Shown: positions 32,701-40,590 of the stretch, piece after piece
Numbering within the stretch: the first letter of the stretch is position 1
Layout: each line of letters starts with the position of its first letter
From: Vitis vinifera
Lineage: Eukaryota > Streptophyta > Magnoliopsida > Vitales > Vitaceae
Length of the DNA: 64,000 bases
Assembly: GCF_030704535.1 (NCBI RefSeq)
Contig: NC_081822.1
Coordinates: forward strand, 10,099,001-10,163,000
Direction: 5' to 3'
Position numbers and translations under genes: made by a program
Notes under the pieces: generated by a model
Databases searched by the model: none
The model's input: the letters and a program-made list of their open reading frames with translations, nothing else
Told to the model about the DNA's origin: nothing

Positions 32701-33003
32701 TTTATCGATCTCGTTCCGGATGATTCTTTGTCTATCCGGGTGGAAGCGCCTAATCCTCTGCCGGACGGGTCTGGCAGTTAAAAAGACGTTAAGCCTGTGA
32801 GATGCAATGGAGGGGTGAATTGCCTTCATGTCAGAATGTGCCCACGCGAAGATGTCATGGTTCTGTCTGAGGACTTTTTGCATGCCCTGAGTTTCTTCTT
32901 GTGTCATGAGGGAACTGATGTTTGTGAGGTGATCGCTTTCCTCCGAAATTTGGACTGTTTGTAAGGGATCTGCTACCGGGGGATCCTTGTCCGCCGGACC
33001 CAA
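29746..33003 (-). CDS. pol: Gypsy pol: reverse transcriptase, two RNases H, integrase
   Basis: Open for 1,085 codons in the same frame as gag, from two codons after the gag UAG. There is no ATG at its beginning (the frame passes through TTG; the first ATG is about 32 codons in), so it is expressed as a readthrough product. RT spans about 75-260 with the palm motif YIDD at 232-235. A Gypsy RNase H follows (about 370-490), but its first catalytic Asp is replaced (YLAVSEW) and the Glu position reads SKMKL; the later Asp (LTDQPL) remains. A second, archaeal-type RNase H (about 514-632) keeps D517, E555, D579 and D629. Integrase has the H-H-C-C finger (about 738-779) and a D808-D868-E904 triad with 35 residues between the last two. 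A chromatin-binding type chromodomain is not evident. Confidence 0.96.
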   Translation of the reverse strand: MGPADKDPPVADPLQTVQISEESDHLTNISSLMTQEETQGMQKVLRQNHDIFAWAHSDMKAIHPSIASHRLNVFLTARPVRQRIRRFHPDRQRIIRNEIDKLLEAGFIREVSYPDWLANVVVVPKKEGKWRVCVDYTNLNNACPKDSFPLPRIDQIVDSTSGQGMLSFLDAFSGYHQIPMSPEDEEKTAFITPHGFYCYKVMPFGLKNAGATYQRLMTKIFKPLIGRSVEVYIDDIVVKSKTREQHILHLQEVFYLLRKYGMKLNPSKCAFGVSAGKFLGFMVSQRGIEVSPDQVKAVMETPPPRSKKELQRLTGKLVALGRFIARFTDELRPFFLAIREAGTHGWTDNCQNALERIKHCLMQPPILSSPIPKEKLYMYLAVSEWAISAVLFRCPSPKEQKPIYYVSRALADVETRYSKMKLTALALRSAAQKLRPYFQAHPVIVLTDQPLRSILHKPDLTGRMLQWAIELSEFGIEFQPRLSKKGQVMADFVLEYSRRPNQHHESSEQEWWTLRVDGASRSSGSGVGLLLQSPTGEHLEQAIRLGFSASNNEAEYEAILSGLDLALALSVSKLRIYSDSQLVVRHVQKEYEAKDSRMARYLAKVRSTLQQFTEWTIEKIKRADNRHADALAGITASLPIKEAILLPIHVQANPSVAENPTCNTIEASQTDHQEWTHDIAEYLRTGTLPEDPKQAHKIRVQAARFTLIGGHLYKRSFTGPYLRCLGHSEAQYVLAELHEGICGNHTGGRSLAHRAHSQGYYWPTMKKDAAAYVQKCDKCQRYAPISHMPSAALKSVSGPWPFAQWGMDIVGPLPAAPAQKKFLLVATDYFSKWVEAEAYPSIKDKDVTKFVWKNIVCRFGIPQIIIADNGPQFDSIAFRNFCSELNIRNSYSTPRYPQSNGQAEATNKTLINALKKRLEQAKEKWVEELPGVLWAYRTTPGRPTGNTPFALTYGMDAVIPTEIGLPTIRTDAAKQEDANIELGRNLDWADEVRESAAIRIADYQQRASAHYNRKVKPRNLKNGTLVLRKVFENTTEVGVGKFQVNWEGPYIVSKANENGAYHLQKLDGTPLLRPWNVSNLKQYYQ

Positions 33004-33015
33004 TAATTGCTATTG
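33004..33015 (-). promoter_or_regulatory. Programmed UAG readthrough site between gag-protease and pol
   Basis: On the minus strand the sequence reads CAA TAG CAA TTA. This matches the UAG-CAR-YYA readthrough context defined in tobacco mosaic virus and includes the preceding CAA. The frames on either side are the same, and pol has no start codon of its own here. Suppression of this one stop would give the polyprotein in a minor proportion. The function is inferred from context. Confidence 0.8.
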
Positions 33016-35295
33016 GTCGTGCGCAATGCTAGGTTCAGGGGGAGATGCATCCTCCTGGTTAACGACTGCTTCACGTGCTATTTGATAGCACTGGCGAGCG
33101 GCTAATTGGCTGCCATACAAGTCAGTTTGCCCTTCGTCGGTGAGGAAACTCACCATTTGATGATATGTGGAAGGGATGGCTTTCATGTAGTGAAGCCATG
33201 TGCGTCCCAAGATGACATTGAAGGGTGACAACTCTTGTACCACCGAGAATTGCACGTTGAGAGTGACTGGGCCAGCTCGAACCGGCAGTATAATGTCTCC
33301 TAAGGATGTTGTTGATGACCTGTTGAATCCGGATAAGATTCGTCCGGGGTTTTCGAGACCCGCGAGACTATGTCCCATGTGGCCCACGACTGATGCTTGC
33401 ACCAGATCGGCTGAACTACCTGGGTCGACCAAGATACGTCTTACATCAAAATCTCCTATTTCTAGGGAGAGGATGAGGGCGTCGCGATGTGGCTGTAGCG
33501 TCCGGGTGGGATCTACTGGTGGGAAAATGATTGTCCCATCTATGGGGCGAGGGCCCTCTCCAGTGAGACCCGGCCGGATGGAATTAATGCGTTCGCGTAT
33601 TGACGCGGCTCGCAGCAATCTCTGCCTTTTCCGCCTGGAATCGTATTCCTCGTAAGATGGTTCCCCGTTAATATAGTTTATGACAGCCTTGGGGGCGACT
33701 GGGGCCCTCGGGGCCCCAGAGTTATGATGTTGAGATGCGTCCCTTCCTCCAGTATCTGAGCGGAGGTACTGTTTTAAATGTCCTGCTTTGATGAGCCTTT
33801 CAACCAGATACTGGAGGGACCGACATGTCTCTGTTGTATGACCATGGTCTTTGTGGAAGGCGCATTTCTTGCTGCGGTCTCTCATGGATGGGTCCGTTTC
33901 GAGGGGTCTAGGCCACCTGAAGTCGGACAACCCTTGGATCATTGGAAGAAGTTTTTCGTATGATACGGATAGGGGTGTGATGGGCGGCCTATCCGGACGA
34001 CTCGGCCCGTCCTGCCTCCGGTCAACTGGTTTTGGTCGGTCCGTAGGTTTGGCATGTCTATCCGCGTTATCTTTAGAAGCCTGTCCGGCAACCAAAACTT
34101 GCTGAGTGGCTGCACGCACGTCATCTTCGAGCATTGAATATTTGTTAGCACGTCTGAACAAATCGTCCATTGTTGTAGGAGGCTTTTTGGCCAGCGATTC
34201 GAAAAATGGAGTGCCTGGACAAATGCTTCTCTTGAAGATCTGTAGGACAGCATCCATGCTGCAAACCTCTATTTGAAGTACGGCTTGACCAAATCGTTTC
34301 ACAAATTCCCTCAAGGATTCATTGTCTCTCATTTTTATATTCTGGAGGGTGCTGATATTCTGCTTGTGTCGAGCAGAGCACAAGTACTGTCCCACGAATG
34401 CTTCAGAGAGGTCCCTGAAATTGTCAATAGAGTTAGGAGGTAGGCGATGAAACCATGAGAGGGCCTGCCCTTGAAGGCTGGCGGGGAATACTTTGCATAG
34501 CAATGCATCGTTGCCAATATCGAGCGTCATAAGCTGTCGATAGTGCATGATGTGATCGAAGGGATCGTTGGTCCCATCGTATGTGGAAAACTTTGGTACG
34601 AGGAATCCCCTTGGGGGCTCGTAATGGGTGATATGAGAGCAAAAGGGCGTGGAGAGCATGTCATCCAGCCTTTTGCTGATGGAGCCAATGGGTGGCTCGT
34701 TTGGGAGGTTTCTCCCAGCTGGTCGTTCCGCTAGGTGTGAGTGAACGTTCCGCATCGCTGGGATGACCACGGGGTCACGATGCGGAGGTACGTTCTGCAC
34801 CATGGGAGCGATCATAGGATCGGGGCGTGGCGCCCGGGTTGTGGCTACTGGTGGCCTTGATCTTCCAGGCTCTTGTGGGCCTAGTCTTGCGCGCATAGAA
34901 CTTGACAACTGTGATTTTCTATCACGTTGTCTTTTTGTTGAGAAATGAGTGGAATCTGAGCTTTCCTCACGTGGAGCTCGAGGCATAGGCGTGCGTGGCT
35001 CATGGGGCCTTGCGTTGTATGCTCCTGGGACAGCTCCTGTTGACCCAGGATATATTGATTCTGGCTCTGGCCTTGAGTTTGCCACCTGGCCTTTTGAACG
35101 CTGACGACGAGGAGGACCTGACGTTGAGGCTTGAATGCGTAACACAGCGTTTTCTTCCCTTAACCTCTCCATCTCCTGGAGGAGAGCTCTTAGTTGTTTT
35201 TCACTCGCCAACTGTCTTTTTTTGATGGCCTGACGCCATTCGAGATTATTTTCCTCCCCTCCACCAGATGATCGACTTTGGGAAGGTGTGGCCAT
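33010..35295 (-). CDS. gag: Gypsy gag-protease
   Basis: 761 residues from the ATG at 35295 (the frame opens slightly upstream at a TTG). A coiled coil lies near the N-terminus (about 20-55, ERLREENAVL), followed by a Pro/Arg-rich region. The capsid-type Retrotrans_gag domain is at about 225-345 (FSTYDGTNDPFDHI, ALSWFHRLPP). A single atypical zinc knuckle CxFHxxHGHTTETC is at 478-491. An aspartic protease begins at about 600 with DPGSSAD at 624-630 and a second conserved block NVILGRTWLH. The catalytic triplet reads DPG rather than the usual DTG. The protease is upstream of the UAG, so Gag and protease are made at equal levels while RT/integrase depend on readthrough. Confidence 0.95.
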   Translation of the reverse strand: MATPSQSRSSGGGEENNLEWRQAIKKRQLASEKQLRALLQEMERLREENAVLRIQASTSGPPRRQRSKGQVANSRPEPESIYPGSTGAVPGAYNARPHEPRTPMPRAPREESSDSTHFSTKRQRDRKSQLSSSMRARLGPQEPGRSRPPVATTRAPRPDPMIAPMVQNVPPHRDPVVIPAMRNVHSHLAERPAGRNLPNEPPIGSISKRLDDMLSTPFCSHITHYEPPRGFLVPKFSTYDGTNDPFDHIMHYRQLMTLDIGNDALLCKVFPASLQGQALSWFHRLPPNSIDNFRDLSEAFVGQYLCSARHKQNISTLQNIKMRDNESLREFVKRFGQAVLQIEVCSMDAVLQIFKRSICPGTPFFESLAKKPPTTMDDLFRRANKYSMLEDDVRAATQQVLVAGQASKDNADRHAKPTDRPKPVDRRQDGPSRPDRPPITPLSVSYEKLLPMIQGLSDFRWPRPLETDPSMRDRSKKCAFHKDHGHTTETCRSLQYLVERLIKAGHLKQYLRSDTGGRDASQHHNSGAPRAPVAPKAVINYINGEPSYEEYDSRRKRQRLLRAASIRERINSIRPGLTGEGPRPIDGTIIFPPVDPTRTLQPHRDALILSLEIGDFDVRRILVDPGSSADLVQASVVGHMGHSLAGLENPGRILSGFNRSSTTSLGDIILPVRAGPVTLNVQFSVVQELSPFNVILGRTWLHYMKAIPSTYHQMVSFLTDEGQTDLYGSQLAARQCYQIAREAVVNQEDASPPEPSIAHDQ

Positions 35296-35331
35296 CTTTG
35301 CTAGTAACTGAATCAAAATAAAAAGTAAAGT

Positions 35332-35349
35332 TTCCCACAGACGGCGCCA
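35332..35349 (-). other. Gypsy primer binding site
   Basis: On the minus strand this reads TGGCGCCGTCTGTGGGAA, one base inside the 5' LTR. TGGCGCC primer sites are common in plant Ty3/Gypsy elements; the exact tRNA was not determined. Confidence 0.85.
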
Positions 35350-35350
35350 A

Positions 35351-36156
35351 TGTTGTCGCCTCGCGTATCAGGTGGTCCAAGTTACTGCTAGATGGATGAA
35401 CACGCGATTCTCAACACACAACGGGTTCTTGATTCAGTGGTCATACCTGCAAAAAGGCATCCGGACAGGGTGTCCGGACGCACCCTCCGATGGTTTTGTT
35501 AGCCATGGTGAGAAAGAGGAATGTAAATCAGTTGGCCTTTTACTAGGTATCAAGAGGTTACCAGGAGATCCCTTTCTTCTTCGTGCGAAGGTATATATAT
35601 ACAGCTGCAGGGGTACTGTTCCTCTCATTAATGGTGAGGAGATATTTTATGTTGTGATGATGACAATAGGTGTCAGTAGGAGCATTATCACCCTACGAAC
35701 GACTGTCAGAAACCATGGTAGGTTACGCGACTGTCAGAGATCGTGGGAAGGTGATCATGTAGAATGATCGTGGGAAGTGACTTGCTATCACTTCATCTTG
35801 TCTTCTCACTCTGCAGGTGACAAGATGTGGGCCATGGCTGCTTGTTGTGATTGCGTGTAAGACTCGCTTTACTTTGATTGACCATCCAGACGATTTATAT
35901 CCGGATGGCTCATGCTGATTATCCGGATGTGTTGTGGAGACTATCCGGATGTCTACGCTCTGCCAGCGTCGTTCGCTCTTCCTTGGATAGGAGAAGATGA
36001 AACGTCGTTTGCCTTTCCTTGAGGCGGTCCGGATAGGATAACTGTACCATGCATATCCTTAGGGGAATTCGGATGATGATGGTCCGGCTGATAACACGTG
36101 CCACGCGTCACTATGAGCTGCGTGCCACGTGTTTCCCAAGGGGAGGGGTCCCTACA
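35351..36156 (-). repeat. Gypsy 5' LTR
   Basis: 806 bp, partner of 25663-26468. In minus orientation it runs TGTAGGGACC...CGACAACA, has a TATATATATA box at 35592-35602 and repeated TCCGGA sites in the upstream (U3) half. Confidence 0.97.
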
Positions 36157-36161
36157 GGACA

Positions 36162-37751
36162 CATGAGTTCAACATGGTGAACTAAGCCCTAGACGGGTAC
36201 TAGAATTATCGAAGCTAAGTAATCTACCTGGACATTTCCAACAAATCTTCCACGGCAATACACATAAGCATGGATTCGTGTAGAATTGAAACATCTTTAC
36301 ATTAAAATCTTATTAATTTCCACAAACAGTGAGTGCACAAATACGATAAGAAAACACTTAAAACCTATTTAGGGGCAAAAGTCAAATAGATATACAAGAA
36401 AAGAAAAAAAGATAGTACTAGAAGCAAATTGTATTAAAGTGCAAATAACAAGATAAAAGAAATTTGTACAAAGAAAGAAAGAGAATACCTATTTGAGAAT
36501 TCAAAGAATATAAAGCAAATAATGTCACTTTCTAAGAATTATCATTTAAGTGATTCACTTAACCCAAGTACCTTATATTCAATATGGTTCTTTTCAAAAA
36601 TCATTTTCCCAACTCATTGTAGGTGTACTGAATTTTCAATTAATTTTTCTTTTAGATATTCCCTAGTAATAAGTTTCTATATGTTGTTTTCTGATTGGGT
36701 TGATTGACAATTATCTATAACAGAAAAGATATCCCTTGAGTTAGCTTGTATGATTGTGTTAGCGTGAAAATGACACTTATATGTATTTTGTCTAAACGAA
36801 AGACTTGTGTAATCAATAACACAACTATTAAAAGTATCTTTTTAAACGAGTGGTTTATATCAATTTTCGATAATGACAATCATGGTAACAAAGCAAGGAT
36901 ATCTCGTTATGACCATCTCACTCATGACTTGAAAGTCATATAAAAAACAAAAAAATGATACAAATTGTTGGCTATCTTCATTTCTATTTGAACCAAATTA
37001 GATTCGTGTACATCAGGGTTACACACATGCTCACATATACACAACTCATTATTATAATGTCACATGCTATAAATACAATAATGTGGCAATAACATTAAGG
37101 TATCATACACGACTTCAGGATGAACAATAAATGCGAAGGCTTTGACAAATGAAGTGGACAATTTATCAAACGAAAGAAAGAAAAAAAAACACTAATACAT
37201 AATTCTAAAATATTCCTAGAAAAAAAAAAGCAGTTGAAATCCTTCCATGACAAAATTGTAAGACTCGCATGGGGCCCGGCCCACACGATTTAAATGGAAC
37301 AAACCGTTGAATAGTCTTATATATCCAACAAGCAATTATAACACCCATAAATTTGGGAGCACATCTAGGTAATTTCGTACTACACTTCCTATGGTTGGTA
37401 GTATGTACTATATAAATTTATAACAAGTGAGTAGAGAATTAAGTGAGGGGAGAAAATTGGGGAAGGGAAAATTAATTCTGAAAATGGCCCTTTGGCAACC
37501 GCTAAGTCAAAGTGTCAAGTTAAAAAGAAGCGAGTAACGAGGTGTGGGTGTGGGCTGTGGGTTGTGGCCGTGGGAGGAGGTTAAGCTGATGTGTGTCACG
37601 TGGTGGTTGTTCACCACTCCACTTTCTCCCCTTTCTTCTGTCGTCACCTTCTCACGTGACTTTATGTTTATGTGTTTTTAGGAAAAATTTAAAAAAAATA
37701 AAAATAACCATGTAGTTAATTGGGAAGGTTTTCCATACTTGTGAAGAGTCC
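36162..37751. other. Intergenic, nothing recognised
   Basis: Right flank of the Gypsy insertion. A segment at about 37060-37165 (AAGGTATCATACACGACTTCAGG... to TTTGACAAATGAAGTGGAC) is similar to about 24990-25060 on the left flank. At 37600-37660 there are ACGTG cores (GTCACGTGGTGG, CTCACGTGAC) that may belong to the distal promoter of the thaumatin-like gene. No coding frame. Confidence 0.4.
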
Positions 37752-38035
37752 TAGGTGCTGTTTGTTTTTTTACTTAATTTTAAATAAAACCTTAATACTT
37801 AATAGTGTTAAATATTAGGTTGTTTATTTTTGTAGTATTTTATTTCTATTAAATATTAAAAAGTAAAAAAAAAAACCAATATGTTATTTTTTCTATTTAA
37901 AAAAAGCTGCATATTTTGGTTTTTTCTATTTAATAAAAAGTTTATAATAAGTCATAAAAAAATAAAAAAACAAACAACCTAAATTCTAAAACTAAATTGT
38001 TTTCAGCAAAAAGTCAAAAAAATAAACACCACTCT
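37752..38035. mobile_element. MITE-like element upstream of the thaumatin-like gene
   Basis: The left edge GGTGCTGTTTGTTTTTTTACTT and the inverse of the right edge (GAGTGGTGTTTATTTTTTTGACTT) form terminal inverted repeats around an AT-rich, frame-free centre. It lies about 200 bp before the TATA box of the next gene. Confidence 0.5.
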
Positions 38036-38240
38036 AGTTTCTATTCTTTTTATGGGCCTACTGAATTGAAAAGAGCATTAAAATTATTGAAGGGTAATAT
38101 TGGAATGGAAATAATGTGTTGATCAGAAATTAGATATTTTTGTTCAATTTATAGAAACGGAATATGGGGATGATGTAATATTTGATTCTGAGAAACTAAA
38201 TTGGTTGGATCGGAAATAGTAAGTGTGGAGGGACTAATTC

Positions 38241-38250
38241 TATATATAAA
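38241..38250 (+). promoter_or_regulatory. TATA box of the thaumatin-like gene
   Basis: TATATATAAA lies 88 bp before the start codon, a normal distance for a plant gene with a short leader. Confidence 0.7.
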
Positions 38251-38337
38251 ATCCTGGTATGAAAATAACTCTCCACGGTCCAAACTCCAACGACTCTAAC
38301 CTCTCTCAAATCTGAACTGCCTCGTCTTCGTCCTCCA

Positions 38338-39269
38338 ATGGCGATATCCCCAAAGCTTTGTCTTCTTCCACTCCTATGTTTGCTAGGTATGTGCCACTAC
38401 TAGTTCCAAATAATCATGCACTGTCGTGCTTATGTTTTACTTTCAATTGTTTCTTCCCATTTTGAGTTTTGATTTGTTTGTATCTCTGATCTATTTTCAA
38501 AATAATGATTTCGACTTCTAACTTCTTGATCTTATTAGTTCTATAAGATCTGACCTCCACCATTGTGGTTTATGAACAAATTGCAGTGAGCACAGTTTCG
38601 GCCACAGTGTTTACCCTTGAGAATCATTGCAGCTACACAATATGGCCTGGAACTTTGTCCGGCAATGGCGCCGCTATCCTCGGGAACGGCGGTTTTGTAT
38701 TGCCACCTGGTGCATCGATCCAGTTGCAGGCACCATTTGGATGGTCGGGAAGGTTCTGGGCCCGAACTGGATGCAACTTCGACAGCGCCGGCAAGGGTAC
38801 ATGCACCACCGGAGACTGTGGCGCACTGAACTGCATCGGTGGCGGCGTTCCTCCGGTGAGCCTTGCGGAATTCACTATCGGTGCCGACAGTGCCGATAAA
38901 GATTTCTACGACGTGAGCCTCGTGGACGGCTACAATGTGGGAATGTCGATTGAAAGCTCGGGCGGAACCGGAGACTGCCAGAGGGCCGGTTGTGTGGCTG
39001 ATCTGAACTCGAACTGCCCGGCGGAGTTGCAGATAACTGATTCAGGTTCGGTGGTTGCATGCAAGAGTGCGTGCGCAGCTTTTAACACGGCCCAGTATTG
39101 TTGCACCGGCGACCACAGCACCCCCCAGACATGTTCGCCGACGCAGTACTCGGAGATATTCAAGAAAGCGTGCCCGACGGCGTATAGTTATGCTTATGAC
39201 GATCCAACCAGTACCTGTACTTGCACCGGGGCAAATTACTTGATTACCTTTTGCCCCACCGCATTTTGA
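38338..39269 (+). CDS. Thaumatin-like protein (PR-5 family), secreted
   Basis: Two exons (38338-38386 and 38587-39269, phase 1) give 243 residues. Exon 1 plus the start of exon 2 form a signal peptide (about 1-22, hydrophobic CLLPLLCLLVSTVSA). The mature part opens TVFTLENHCSYTIWPG, as in PR-5 proteins, and contains the acidic-cleft residues of the REDDD motif (GRFWAR, AEFTIG, FYDVSLVDG). Family members are extracellular or vacuolar defence proteins with 16 cysteines in eight disulfides; some bind beta-glucan or have antifungal activity. Here 17 cysteines are counted in the mature chain, because the usual STFTC near the C-terminus reads STCTC. The protein lacks an acidic C-terminal vacuolar extension, so secretion to the apoplast is likely. 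It is convergent with the leishmanolysin-like gene. Confidence 0.93.
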
Positions 39270-40590
39270 TCATCTTCTTCATCAAATTACTCTTCTGTTT
39301 GTTTTTCAAATTTATCTGTGACTTTGCGTGCGTGTTCTTGGATTTATTCTTGATTAATTTAGAGAGCATTGCTTTGTTTTTAATTTTTTTTTTTGTAATT
39401 TGCATGTAGGAAATATAATTTAATAAATCAGGAAATATTTGATTTATCAGTTTTGAGTCTAAAATGAGAGTGGTTGGGTACAATGAAGTGCGGGGTCATC
39501 GTGTTATGAACCTGTCCCTGTTTTTGTGGCACTAGGGTGAAAAACTGGAAACATGGTTGATGGGTCGGCTCAATGCGATAAAATTGAGGTCGGCTACAAG
39601 GACTCCTCCTCCCCCTCCTCTATTTTTGTAAAAATCAAAACAAATAAATATAAAATGCAACACTGATTTCATCGTCTAGGACTCGGAGATGGAAAACATT
39701 GGATAAATCGAACTAAAATAATGATTTTTGGCATGAATTATTTTTATCATTCGTGTTCTCCTTTTTCAACGTAGTGACAGGCGAAAGGAATTTTGTGCCC
39801 TGTAATGGAGTGATTAGATGCAAGAAATGCAATGAGGGATTGGACGCCTCTTTCACGATTGCACTCTTCGGAGCCTACAATTTCCTCCTTTAACATCAGA
39901 GCGTTCACATTTTTCAGTCGTGCATACTTCTGGGCAGGCGAACAAAATTAGCCCAATAAAATTCACCTTTTGAATTGATTTGCCTACTTGCAATGAGTCC
40001 TGTTTAAAACCCAATAATACATACATAATTTGAATGGTACCCATTTTAAAATATTTCTTCACGACATGAGTGGCTTTGGATTCTTCTGCAACGCCCGTTG
40101 ATGGCGCAGGTTTCAGATTTTGTACAATGATTAGGTGAAAATAATTCACGGATGACAGTCCATACACCAATCAAAGAAGAGAAGGCTTAAAGATATTACA
40201 AAGAGAAACAAATAAGACAAGAGCTTTTTCTTTTGCTGGGCCTTCGGCCAACCTCTCAATTCAAATGATCTCAACAGCCGTTTTCACATTTCTTTTTTTT
40301 TTTTTCTTTTTTTTCTTCCTTTTTTGGTAGACATTACATTTTCAATTTCCTCTACATTTTGGCTTTTCATCTTTGGAAGCCAAAACTTAGTAAACAATTC
40401 CACCCAATCCTTGTTAATGATATTTGGGCTGGGCGGAAGGAAAACCCTACATCTAGGGCACGTGTAATAGGCGCCCCCCCACTTTTCTACAATTAAAAAA
40501 AGGAAACCCTAGAAAAATTACAAGCCCGAGAATGAGAAGGAAAGGAGAAAAATGAAAATCTAAAGCTGGCCTATATTTTACAGACATCTC
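39270..40590. other. Convergent 3' regions of thaumatin-like and M8 protease genes
   Basis: The thaumatin-like 3' UTR probably ends near an AATAAA-like site at about 39421 (TTTAATAAATCAG). From about 40200 the sequence is likely 3' UTR of the minus-strand protease gene. A minus-strand frame of 105 codons at 39853-40170 has no recognised domain and is not called. Confidence 0.45.

Larger units (their letters stand above)
25658..36161 (-). mobile_element. Complete Tat-lineage Ty3/Gypsy retrotransposon, Gret1-like
   Basis: The element proper is 25663-36156 (10,494 bp), inside a perfect 5-bp target duplication GGACA (25658-25662, 36157-36161). Each LTR is 806 bp. On the minus strand the order is 5' LTR, TGGCGCC-type primer site, gag-protease, a UAG stop in readthrough context, RT, RNase H, second RNase H, integrase, then a long 3' region, polypurine tract and 3' LTR. 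The 3' region holds an oppositely oriented spliced gene. Dual RNase H plus an antisense ORF places it in the Tat group. Size, LTR length and the PPT/LTR junction agree with what I remember of grape Gret1 (about 10.4 kb, LTRs about 0.8 kb, known for silencing a MYB gene in white grapes); this is from memory. All ORFs are open and the LTRs nearly identical, so it may still be active. Confidence 0.95.

Noticed and set aside
31286-32781. Several plus-strand frames of 100-170 codons inside the Gypsy pol
   Set aside because: They mirror the intact pol frame and have no domain of their own; the real antisense gene lies outside pol, at 27180-29609.
39853-40170. 105-codon minus-strand frame between convergent genes
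   Set aside because: No recognisable family, no splice context, and sits in the 3' regions of two genes.
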